NCBI RefSeq assembly: GCF_030317115.1
Contig: NZ_JASZYF010000009.1
Coordinates: 124,001 to 188,000, forward strand
DNA: 64,000 nucleotides
Source: Variovorax gracilis
Lineage (GTDB): Bacteria > Pseudomonadota > Gammaproteobacteria > Burkholderiales > Burkholderiaceae_C
Direction: 5' to 3'
The notes beneath the pieces were generated by a model that searched no databases, was not told the DNA's origin, and saw nothing but the letters and a program-made list of their open reading frames with translations. Made by a program: the position numbers and the translations under genes. This document shows positions 16,515-30,552 of the stretch, one piece after another; the stretch's first letter is position 1; the number at the start of each line of letters is the position of its first letter.

Positions 16515-18055
16515 GCGACGCGCCTTCCGAGTTCGAGTTTCGCGTCCTGCTGCGGGCGGCGACCTCGAAGGACGCCATGATGGCGAGCGCCGTGCTGCGG
16601 CGCGCGCAGTTCGACCCGCAGATCTGCGCGGACATGGGCGAGCTGGTGCGGGAGTTGTCGGCCGGCGCCGGCGCCGTCATGCTGGCCGAGGAAGTCATTG
16701 CCGGCCTCGCCATGACGGAGCTGAAGGTCGCCCTGGCTTCGCAAGGCCCATGGTCCGACCTGCCGGTGATCGTGCTGGCGCGACAAGGTGCGGACTCAAG
16801 GGCCATCGCGGAGGTGATGGACGAGTTCGCCAACGTGACCGTCATCGAGCGGCCGATGCGCGTGGCGGCCCTCGTGAGCGCGGTGCGCACGGCCTTGCGC
16901 GCGCGCCGCCGCCAGTACGAGTTGCGCAGCGTGCTGGACAGCTTGCGCGACGCCGACCAGCGCAAGACCGAATTCCTTGCCACCCTGGCGCACGAGTTGC
17001 GCAATCCGCTGGCGCCCCTGAGCACCGCCTTGTCGCTGCTCGCCCGCAAGAAGCCGTCTGCGGAGGAAGCCGCGAAGTACTACGAGCTGATGGGCCGCCA
17101 GGTCGACCACATGGTGCGCTTGGTGAACGACCTGATGGAGGTGTCGCGCATCACGCGCGGGAAGATCGAGCTGCAGATGCGCACCGTGTTGCTCGACGCG
17201 GTCATCGACGATGCAATCGAACTGAGCCGGCCGCTGGTCGAACGGGCGGGCCACACGCTGTCCGTCAAGCTGGGCGACGAACCGCTGGTCATGCGAGGCG
17301 ACGCCGTGCGCCTGACACAGGTGTTCTCCAACCTGCTGAACAACGCGGCCAAGTACACGCCGCCGGGCGGGCACATCAAGGTGCTTGCGCGGCAGCTCGA
17401 CCGGCACGCGGTGGTCCAGGTGAGCGACACCGGCACGGGCCTGTCGCCGGACATGCTCAGGTCCATCTTCGAGATGTTCGTGCAGGTGAGCGGAACCTCC
17501 AAGGCCGCGCAAGGCGGGCTCGGCATCGGCCTGACATTGGTCAAGAGTCTGGTCGAGCTCCACGGCGGCAGCGTGGAGGCCGCGAGCGAGGGCCTCGGCC
17601 ATGGCGCGACGTTCACCGTCCGGCTCCCCTTGGCGAAGACCGCATCGGCGCCCAGGCCGCGCGCGATCGTGTCGCAGGACGGGTGGGCGCGTTCGATCGA
17701 AGGCGTGGTCCTCGTCGTCGACGACAACCGCGATGCAGCCGACAGCCTGGCCGAACTGCTGGGAACAATGGGCGCCGCCACCCTGGTGGCCTACAGCGGG
17801 GAGGAAGCGTTGCAGCTCGCCAGGTCGAACGACATCGACATCGCGGTGCTCGACATCGGCATGCCCGGCATGGACGGCTGTGACCTGGCGCGGCATCTTC
17901 GGGCCGAGCCCGGCGGCGCGCAAACGATGCTCATCGCGCTCACGGGCTGGGGCCAGCAGGGCTACAAGGACCGCATCGCGGCGGCGGGTTTCGACCACCA
18001 CCTGCTGAAGCCGCTGAATCTCCCGGAGTTCATGGCCGCGCTCGGCGGCACGTGA
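16511..18055 (+). CDS. hybrid histidine kinase, partner of the KaiC-like ATPase
   Basis: 514 residues, no membrane segment. Residues 1-135 resemble a degenerate receiver-like domain. The HisKA domain has the phospho-acceptor in LAHELRNPLAPL (H about 160). The ATPase domain shows VFSNLLNNAAKYTPPGG, VSDTGTGLSPDML and GGLGIGLTLVK. A C-terminal receiver starts near residue 398 (VVLVVDDNRDAADS, with DIAVLDIGMPGMDG). Start is GTG 16511, overlapping the ATPase stop as GTGA, which implies translational coupling and a joint function. No separate output regulator is beside it. The ligand or stimulus is unknown. Confidence 0.92.
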   Translation: MSDAPSEFEFRVLLRAATSKDAMMASAVLRRAQFDPQICADMGELVRELSAGAGAVMLAEEVIAGLAMTELKVALASQGPWSDLPVIVLARQGADSRAIAEVMDEFANVTVIERPMRVAALVSAVRTALRARRRQYELRSVLDSLRDADQRKTEFLATLAHELRNPLAPLSTALSLLARKKPSAEEAAKYYELMGRQVDHMVRLVNDLMEVSRITRGKIELQMRTVLLDAVIDDAIELSRPLVERAGHTLSVKLGDEPLVMRGDAVRLTQVFSNLLNNAAKYTPPGGHIKVLARQLDRHAVVQVSDTGTGLSPDMLRSIFEMFVQVSGTSKAAQGGLGIGLTLVKSLVELHGGSVEAASEGLGHGATFTVRLPLAKTASAPRPRAIVSQDGWARSIEGVVLVVDDNRDAADSLAELLGTMGAATLVAYSGEEALQLARSNDIDIAVLDIGMPGMDGCDLARHLRAEPGGAQTMLIALTGWGQQGYKDRIAAAGFDHHLLKPLNLPEFMAALGGT

Positions 18056-18082
18056 GCCACGGACTCGACCCCTGCGGCTCGG

Positions 18083-19150
18083 TCAGTTGAGCCGTTGCCC
18101 CCCGGCCGCATCGAAGAGGTGTGCCTCGCCGGCCAGCGGCCACAGCGCCAGCCGGTCGCCCGGACGCGCCGCGATACGGTCGCGGAACGCGGCCATGACG
18201 GGCTGAGTGCCCAGGCGCAGCGCGACCTGGGTTTCCGAGCCCGTCGGCTCGACCACGATCACGTCGGCGGAGGTGCCCCGGCTCGGGTCGATCGTGAAAT
18301 GCTCGGGGCGCGCCCCGTACAGCACGCGGTCGCCGTGCAGTCCGCCGGAGATGTTCGCCAAAGGCAGCCGCAGTCCATCGTCGGTGAGCACGTGCGGCGC
18401 GCCGTCGAGTTGCAGCCGTCCCGGAATGAAGTTCATGGCCGGCGAACCGATGAACCCGGCGACGAAGGCATTGCGCGGGCGGTCGTAGAGTTCCAGCGGC
18501 GCGCCGATCTGTTCGACCAGGCCGTCCTTCAGCACGACGATGCGATCGGCCATGGTCATGGCCTCGACCTGGTCATGCGTGACGTAGACCGTCGTGGTGC
18601 CCAGACGCTGGTGCAGCGCCTTGATCTCGGTGCGCATCTGCACGCGCAGCTTGGCGTCGAGGTTCGACAGCGGCTCGTCGAAGAGAAAGGCCTGTGGCTG
18701 GCGCACGATCGCGCGGCCCATCGCCACGCGCTGGCGCTGGCCGCCGGAGAGCTGGCGCGGCCGGCGCTGCAGCAGCGCGCCCAGGCCGAGCGTCTCGGCC
18801 GTCTGTTGCACGCGACGCTCGATGTCGTCCGGCTGCAGGCCCTGGATCTTCAGGCCGAAGCCCAGGTTCTGCGCGACCGTCATGTGCGGATAGAGCGCGT
18901 AGTTCTGGAACACCATGGCGACGTCGCGGTCGCGCGGCGCCACGTCGTTGATGCGCCGGCCGCCGAGTTCGATCTCACCGTCGTCGATGCTTTCCAGCCC
19001 CGCGATCATGCGCAGCAGGGTCGACTTGCCGCAGCCCGAAGGCCCCACCAGCGCGACGAACTCGCCGTCGCGGATGTCGATGTCGATGCCGCGGATCACC
19101 GAGGTGCCGCCGAATTGCTTGAAGAGCTTGCGAACGTGGATGGATGCCAT
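18083..19150 (-). CDS. CUT1-type ABC transporter ATP-binding protein (MalK/UgpC-like)
   Basis: 355 residues. Walker A is GPSGCGKSTLLR, the ABC signature LSGGQRQRVAMGRAIVRQP, Walker B AFLFDEPLSNLDAKL and the switch histidine VYVTHDQVEAMTMADR. The C-terminal 120 residues are the TOBE/regulatory part typical of carbohydrate importers (RNAFVAGFIGSPAMNFIPG). It powers the importer formed by the two permeases and the binding protein upstream. It is the last gene of the minus-strand operon 23314 to 18083 and converges with the hybrid kinase gene at a 27-base gap. Confidence 0.95.
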   Translation of the reverse strand: MASIHVRKLFKQFGGTSVIRGIDIDIRDGEFVALVGPSGCGKSTLLRMIAGLESIDDGEIELGGRRINDVAPRDRDVAMVFQNYALYPHMTVAQNLGFGLKIQGLQPDDIERRVQQTAETLGLGALLQRRPRQLSGGQRQRVAMGRAIVRQPQAFLFDEPLSNLDAKLRVQMRTEIKALHQRLGTTTVYVTHDQVEAMTMADRIVVLKDGLVEQIGAPLELYDRPRNAFVAGFIGSPAMNFIPGRLQLDGAPHVLTDDGLRLPLANISGGLHGDRVLYGARPEHFTIDPSRGTSADVIVVEPTGSETQVALRLGTQPVMAAFRDRIAARPGDRLALWPLAGEAHLFDAAGGQRLN

Positions 19151-19156
19151 GGAGTG

Positions 19157-20086
19157 TCAGTCCTTGATGCTGCCGGCGGTCAGGCCGCGCACGAGGTATT
19201 TGCGAACGAGCACGGTGAAGATCACCACCGGGAACATCACCAGCGTTCCGCTGGCAGCGATCTTGGCCCACTCCCAGCCTTCGTATTGCAGGAAGTTGAC
19301 GATCGCCACCGGCGCGGTGATGGCGTTGGTGCGCGTGAGGATCAGGGCGTAGAAGAAGTCGTTCCACGAGAAGATGAAGCACAGCACCGCCGTGGCCGCG
19401 AGTCCCGGCGCAGTGAGCGGCAACGCGACGCGCCAGAACGCCTGCCACACGCCGCAGCCGTCGATCCATGCCGCTTCCTCCAGCGAGGCCGGCACGGCCT
19501 CGAAGAAGGTCTGCATGAGCCAGATGACGATGGCGAGATTGAAGGTCAGGTAGACGATCGCGAGGCCGATCACCGTGTCCTGCAGGCCGAGGTACTGGTA
19601 GGCCAGGAAGAAAGGAATGGTGAAGGCGATCGGCGGCGCCATGCGCGTCACGAGAATCCACAGCGCGATGCGGTCGCGGCCCTTGAAGTTCCACCGCGTC
19701 AGCGCGTAGGCCGCGGGCACGCCGATCAGCAGCGAGAAGCCCGTCGACAGCGAGCTCACGAGCAGGCTGTTCCAGAAGGACTTCAGGAAGTTGCCCTGCA
19801 GCAGGCTCGCGAAGCCCTCCAGCGTAGGCGTGAACAGGAGCCGCTCGTCGAAGATGTCGGCGGCCGGCCGGAAGGCGAGTTGCACCAGCCAGAGGAAGGG
19901 CGACAGCACGAGCAGCAGCAACAGCGCGACCGTGACGGCGCGGCCGTGGGCGGACAGCCAGCGAGCGAACCGGGCCCGCGTTGCCGGCGGCTTCGCGGCG
20001 ATCGGGCGCAGGGATGGGCGCTCGTCCGTTTCAGCCGGGCGCACGGCGCCGGCACCGATGGCGGGATTAGCGCTTGTCATGGTCAC
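19157..20086 (-). CDS. ABC transporter inner-membrane permease, MalG-like
   Basis: 309 residues with about six membrane helices and a long polar N-terminus. The cytoplasmic EAA loop that contacts the ATPase is clear: EEAAWIDGCGVWQAFWRVAL. The C-terminal pattern (KYLVRGLTAGSIKD) is that of the CUT1 second permease, whose tail often ends in GxxKG or a variant. It overlaps the previous permease gene by 20 bases and lies seven bases before the ATPase gene, so the whole importer is one transcript. Confidence 0.93.
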   Translation of the reverse strand: MTMTSANPAIGAGAVRPAETDERPSLRPIAAKPPATRARFARWLSAHGRAVTVALLLLLVLSPFLWLVQLAFRPAADIFDERLLFTPTLEGFASLLQGNFLKSFWNSLLVSSLSTGFSLLIGVPAAYALTRWNFKGRDRIALWILVTRMAPPIAFTIPFFLAYQYLGLQDTVIGLAIVYLTFNLAIVIWLMQTFFEAVPASLEEAAWIDGCGVWQAFWRVALPLTAPGLAATAVLCFIFSWNDFFYALILTRTNAITAPVAIVNFLQYEGWEWAKIAASGTLVMFPVVIFTVLVRKYLVRGLTAGSIKD

Positions 20087-20975
20087 TCCAGCCCAGCCGG
20101 CCCACCAGCCAGCTCAGAATGAAGACGCCGGCGAGCATCACCGTCGCGATGGCGCTCGCGTAGCCCCAGTAGGAGAAGTTGAAAGCCTGGATGAAGCCGT
20201 AGTAGTTGGTGACCTCGGTGACCGAGCCGGGCCCGCCGTTGGTCAGCACATAGATCAGCGGAAAGGCCTTGAAGCTGTCGATGAGGCGGAACAAGCCGCA
20301 CACCACGAGCACTGGCCGGATATAGGGCAGCACGATGTAGCGGAACAGCTGCCAGCGGTTCGCGCCTTCGAGCGTTGCGGCTTCGATGGGGTCGTCCGGG
20401 ATCATCTGCAGCGTTGCCAGCACCATCAGCATGGTGAAGGGGAACCACTGCCAGGTGTCCGCCAGCGAGATCGCCCAGAGGGCGGTGTCCGGGTTGGCGA
20501 TCAGCGAACGCACGGGCCAGCCGAGCGTTTCGAGCGTGCGGTGGATCGGGCTCACGTCCGGCGTGTACATGATCTTCCAGATCAGCGCGACGACGATCGG
20601 CGGCAGCACCATCGGGATCAGGAACACCGTGCGCGCACCCTCCAGCAGGCGCGACTTGCCGTTGAGCAGCAGCGCCAGCCCCAGGCCCGCGAGCAGCTGC
20701 AACACCACGCTCGACGCGGACAGCTTGAGCTGCACGACGATGGAGGCCAGGAAGCGGTCGTCGTGCAGCAACTGCCGGTAGTTGACCAGCGGGTCGTCGA
20801 AGCGAAAGCTCGCCGCCGGGTCCGTGAGGCTCAGCGGCGTGAAGCTGGCGATGACCAGGGCCGCCGCCGGTACCAGGGTGATGAGCAGCAGGACGGCCAG
20901 CGACGGCGACAGGCCGAGGAGGAACGCCCGCCGCCTTTCGGCCTGCCAGCCCGCTGCAGGAAGTGCGTGTGCCAT
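20067..20975 (-). CDS. ABC transporter inner-membrane permease, MalF/UgpA-like
   Basis: 302 residues, six predicted membrane helices. The EAA loop reads EAATLEGANRWQLFRYIVLP and it ends VGRLGWSDHDKR. The N-terminal RRAFLLGLSPSLAVLLLITLVPA helix is typical of the MalF-type permease of CUT1 systems. It forms a heterodimer with the MalG-like partner. It lies ten bases after the binding-protein gene. Confidence 0.93.
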   Translation of the reverse strand: MAHALPAAGWQAERRRAFLLGLSPSLAVLLLITLVPAAALVIASFTPLSLTDPAASFRFDDPLVNYRQLLHDDRFLASIVVQLKLSASSVVLQLLAGLGLALLLNGKSRLLEGARTVFLIPMVLPPIVVALIWKIMYTPDVSPIHRTLETLGWPVRSLIANPDTALWAISLADTWQWFPFTMLMVLATLQMIPDDPIEAATLEGANRWQLFRYIVLPYIRPVLVVCGLFRLIDSFKAFPLIYVLTNGGPGSVTEVTNYYGFIQAFNFSYWGYASAIATVMLAGVFILSWLVGRLGWSDHDKR

Positions 20976-20985
20976 GGCCCCTCGA

Positions 20986-22338
20986 CTACAGCTTGGCGCC
21001 GGCGCGCTTCAGCTCCGCGATGGTGTTGGCCTGCGCCTGCTGGAACGCCTGCTTCGCCGAGAGCTGGCCGCTCGCGATCAGTTCGATCGCCTTGTTGAGC
21101 TGCTGGTCGACCTGCGGGTAAACCGAAACCGTCCTGTACTTCATGTGGCCGGATTTCGCCGCCAACTCGATCGAATCGAGCGAGAGCTGCGCGAGATTGC
21201 TGCCGTTGATGATCTGCTTCTTCCGGAACTCCTCGGAGTCGATGTCGGAGCGGCGTGCCGGTGATCCGTAGCCAGCGGCGACAGCCCGCGACGTCGTCTG
21301 CTTGCTCAGCGCCCACTGGATGAATGCCCAGGCCGCTTCCTTCTGCTTCGATCCTGCGGGAATGCCCAGCCCATGGACGGCAGTGCCGGGAAAGCGTCCG
21401 GCCGGCCCCTTGGGCACCAGGCCGAACTTGACGGTCTTGATCGTCTTGCTGGTGGCCGGATCGCCCAGTTGCGCCAGATGCAGTTGCCCGGCATCGGTGA
21501 AGTTCACCCGGCCCAGCTTGAGCGCCTGCGTCACCTGATCCGGCTGGTAGGTGATGGCCCCGTCCGGCCCGAACTCCTTCAGCAGGTTGGCGTAGTACTC
21601 GCCAGCCGCGATCGCCTCGGGGGTGTCCAGCGTGGGGAACAGATCGTCCGGCGCCTTGCGGAACACGTCGCCGCCGAAGGCATGCAGGTAGGGCACGAAG
21701 GTCCAGCCGTAGTGGTTGTCGGCGACGAAACCGGCGACGCGCTCCTTCTTGTTGACGGCGCGCAGCACCTTGACGAGATCGTCCGTGGTGTCCGGAAAGG
21801 CCAGTCCTGCCTTCTCCACCAGGTCGAAACGCGACGACGCGGTGAGCAGCGCTTCGGCCGTCCAGGGCACGCCGTAGAGCTTGCCGTCCTTGCCCGTTTC
21901 CGGCGCGCGCGCGCCGGGCAGGAAGTCGTTGATGTCCCAATCGGCCGGCGTGAGGTTGGGGTTCTTGATGTAGTCGTCGAGTGGCGTGAGCCAGCCCGAG
22001 TTGATCCAGCGGCTGGAGTAGATGAAGGTGACGTTGACCACGTCGTACGCCGAGCCCTTGGTCGACAGCTCCAGGTCGGCGCGCTGGTTGTAGACGGGAA
22101 AGGAGGGCGCGTCGAAGTTCACCTTGGCACCGGTCAGGGCCTCGAACTCGGGCAGCCACTGCTGCAGCAGCTTGGGATAGGCGGCGCTGAAGGTGGAGAC
22201 ATTCAGCGTGACGCCGCTGAATTTCTTCGCGGCGCCCTGGGCAGCGGCGAGGCTCGGCAGGAGCGCGCCGGCGCCGAGCGCGGCCGATGCCTGGAGGAGA
22301 CGGCGACGCTGGAAATCGGGATGGGGAGGATGGGTCAT
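20986..22338 (-). CDS. CUT1-type extracellular solute-binding protein
   Basis: 450 residues. The N-terminus FQRRRLLQASAALGAGALL followed by PSLAAAQG looks like a twin-arginine signal. The mature part has the family 1 solute-binding pattern with VTFIYSSRWINSGWLTPLDD, PDTTDDLVKVLRAV and WAFIQWALSKQTTSRAVAAG. ATG 22338 is chosen because it gives the signal peptide; the frame is open upstream without one. CUT1 receptors usually bind sugars or sugar derivatives. Here the operon ends upstream in a sulfonate/sulfate-ester-type dioxygenase, so an organosulfur sugar or polyol is a reasonable guess, not shown by the sequence. Confidence 0.92.
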   Translation of the reverse strand: MTHPPHPDFQRRRLLQASAALGAGALLPSLAAAQGAAKKFSGVTLNVSTFSAAYPKLLQQWLPEFEALTGAKVNFDAPSFPVYNQRADLELSTKGSAYDVVNVTFIYSSRWINSGWLTPLDDYIKNPNLTPADWDINDFLPGARAPETGKDGKLYGVPWTAEALLTASSRFDLVEKAGLAFPDTTDDLVKVLRAVNKKERVAGFVADNHYGWTFVPYLHAFGGDVFRKAPDDLFPTLDTPEAIAAGEYYANLLKEFGPDGAITYQPDQVTQALKLGRVNFTDAGQLHLAQLGDPATSKTIKTVKFGLVPKGPAGRFPGTAVHGLGIPAGSKQKEAAWAFIQWALSKQTTSRAVAAGYGSPARRSDIDSEEFRKKQIINGSNLAQLSLDSIELAAKSGHMKYRTVSVYPQVDQQLNKAIELIASGQLSAKQAFQQAQANTIAELKRAGAKL

Positions 22339-22357
22339 GGCAGAGGGTCTCCCGATC

Positions 22358-23314
22358 TCAGGCGGTCGTGGCGATGACTTCGTCGATGCGCGCATCGTTG
22401 GTGGCCTCGGGCCGGCTGCGCGTGCGGCTGCGCTGCCCGTCGATGGACACCGCGGGCTCGCCGTGCACCGTCACCCGGCGCACGAGGCGGGGCTGGTCGC
22501 CGTAGTCGTTGATCGCGAAATGCTGCGTGGCGCGGTTGTCCCAGATCGCCACGTCGTGCTGGCGCCAGCCCCAGCGCACCGTGTTCTCCAGCCGCGTGAC
22601 GCGGTTCTGCAGCAGTTCGAAGAGGCGCGCCGATTCGGTGCTCGAAAAGCCCACCAGCTTCTTCACGAAGTGGCCCAGCAGCAGCGAACGCTCGCCCGAG
22701 ACCGGATGAACGTGCACCACCGGATGCTCGGCCTCGAACACGGCCGAGACGAACACGTTGCGGTGATGGTTGAGGCGAGCCTCTTCCACCTGCACGCGGT
22801 CGGCACCGTAGTCGTAGTCATTGCTGTGCACCGCCCAGAGTCCATCGGCCAGTTGCTTGAGTTGGGCCGGCAGGCGCTCGTAGGCGGTCGCGGTATTGGC
22901 CCAGACGGTGTCGCCGCCGTAGGCCGGGATCTGGACGGCGCGAAGGATGGAAATCTTCGGGAAGGCATCGACGAAGGTCACGTCGGTGTGCCAGGAGTCC
23001 GCCCGTCCGCCGCCCTTGGACGCATCGAGCTCGAACAACTGGGTGCCCTTCGGCGAAGGCACGGTGGGGTGCGCGACGGTCCGGCCGAACCGCGCGCCGA
23101 AGGCCTGGTGCGAGGCGTCGTCCAGGTGGTTCTGGCCGCGGAAGAACAGCACCTTGTGCTTCACCAGCGCGGCGTTGAGCTGCTCGATCAGGTCCTGGGA
23201 AAGGTCGGCGCTCAGCTTCAGGTCCTGGACTTCGCCGCCGATGTGGCCGGCCACGCGGCGAATGCGCAGATCGCCGAAGCTCGTATCGATGGAAGAGGGT
23301 GCGTTGGTGCTCAT
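22358..23314 (-). CDS. TauD/TfdA/AtsK-family Fe(II)/2-oxoglutarate dioxygenase
   Basis: 318 residues. The iron facial triad is visible as H109-x-D111 (WHTDVTF) and H265 (RATQHFA). R276 and R280 follow the distal histidine at the spacing seen in TauD, for 2-oxoglutarate. The N-terminal VLFFRGQNHLDD segment is the family signature. Relatives oxidise taurine, alkyl sulfates, phenoxyacetates and similar compounds, releasing sulfite or sulfate. As first gene of an ABC importer operon it probably acts on the imported substrate. The AtsK-like HVHPVSGERSLLLG stretch favours an organosulfur substrate. A motif shared with the cysI promoter lies upstream. Confidence 0.92.
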   Translation of the reverse strand: MSTNAPSSIDTSFGDLRIRRVAGHIGGEVQDLKLSADLSQDLIEQLNAALVKHKVLFFRGQNHLDDASHQAFGARFGRTVAHPTVPSPKGTQLFELDASKGGGRADSWHTDVTFVDAFPKISILRAVQIPAYGGDTVWANTATAYERLPAQLKQLADGLWAVHSNDYDYGADRVQVEEARLNHHRNVFVSAVFEAEHPVVHVHPVSGERSLLLGHFVKKLVGFSSTESARLFELLQNRVTRLENTVRWGWRQHDVAIWDNRATQHFAINDYGDQPRLVRRVTVHGEPAVSIDGQRSRTRSRPEATNDARIDEVIATTA

Positions 23315-23439
23315 CGGGAAACTCTCGGGGTTGGGGAGGATGAATCAGAGCGCGCGATTCTGTGGTCGCGACTCCAAACCCCGAACTACCGAATCGTTGC
23401 TTCCAAATGAGCGAATGTTCTGAGGTGATTAGCGCGGAT

Positions 23440-23466
23440 GCTTAGGCGCTTTCCGGATAAGCCTCA
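23440..23466 (-). promoter_or_regulatory. candidate sulfur-starvation operator upstream of the dioxygenase operon
   Basis: The intergenic region 23315-23475 contains TTCCGGATAAG at 23451-23461, flanked by GGCGCT. The identical 11 bases occur at 56445-56455 upstream of cysI. Both lie about 135-165 bases upstream of the start codon of a minus-strand sulfur-related operon and have the same orientation. CysB and its relatives (Cbl, SsuR) control such operons in proteobacteria, so this is a plausible shared site. Binding is not demonstrated. Confidence 0.4.
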
Positions 23467-23475
23467 TGCCTCCGG

Positions 23476-23976
23476 CTACTTCAGCTTGGCGTCCTCCCGC
23501 TTGGCTTCAGCCATGGCCTCTGGCTCCAGTTCTTCGGCGTAGCGGTTGAGCCGCACGAAGAGGCCCCATCCGGCCAGGATCACGCCGACGGAGCACAGCG
23601 TCGCGGCCGCGTAGAGGAGGAGCGACGGGGCCTCGCGTGCCTTGAATGTGGCGACCAGCGCTTCGACCGCGACCGCGACGACGATCACGACCATGAAGCG
23701 CGAGAGGAACCTCCGAACGCGGGTGGGAGCGCTGATGTGCGCGTCGCGGATGACTTCCTCCTCGGCGATGGTCTGCGAGATCTGCAAGGCGACCACCGCC
23801 GCCGCCAGCAAGCCCATGGCCTCGATGATGGCCTCGGCCGCCGAGGCGTCGAGCCCGCCGGTGAATGCCGTCCAGGCCACGCGCGCGGCGATCGCGATGA
23901 GCATCAGCGCCGTCATGGCGAAGAGGGCGGCCATGAACGCATGGACCGCCGAGTAAAGGCCGAGGAGCAGTTTCAT
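23476..23976 (-). CDS. small inner-membrane protein, unknown function
   Basis: 166 residues. Hydrophobic segments are visible near residues 5-35 (HAFMAALFAMTALMLIAIAA), 55-70 (AMGLLAAAVVALQISQTIAE), 90-110 (FMVVIVVAVAVEALVATF) and 118-138 (LLLYAAATLCSVGVILAGWG), so three or four membrane helices. The tail is charged (EELEPEAMAEAKREDAKLK). I do not recognise a family with certainty. The start ATG 23976 gives a normal membrane-protein N-terminus. The gene is divergent from the giant HAMP kinase at 24205, sharing a 228-base intergenic region, which may mean shared control. Confidence 0.8.
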   Translation of the reverse strand: MKLLLGLYSAVHAFMAALFAMTALMLIAIAARVAWTAFTGGLDASAAEAIIEAMGLLAAAVVALQISQTIAEEEVIRDAHISAPTRVRRFLSRFMVVIVVAVAVEALVATFKAREAPSLLLYAAATLCSVGVILAGWGLFVRLNRYAEELEPEAMAEAKREDAKLK

Positions 23977-24204
23977 GGTCGCAGATGGTAGGGGGCGGCG
24001 GGCGCTTCCTGCCGCCTGTTTTCCATCTGTAGTCCCCCGCCTACGCATCAAAGTGCCGGGCTCCGACAATCTGCCTGTGAGTGGACTCCTATTGGCGGAA
24101 TACGATCTTTCGCCGCAGGGGGCCCGGACTGCGATGGAGGGGACGCGGAACCCCACAAGGCCTCGTTGCGATCTGTTCCCCGCGCGTTTTCCACCGAGGC
24201 ATTC

Positions 24205-30548
<6,344 letters not shown>

Positions 30549-30552
<4 letters not shown>

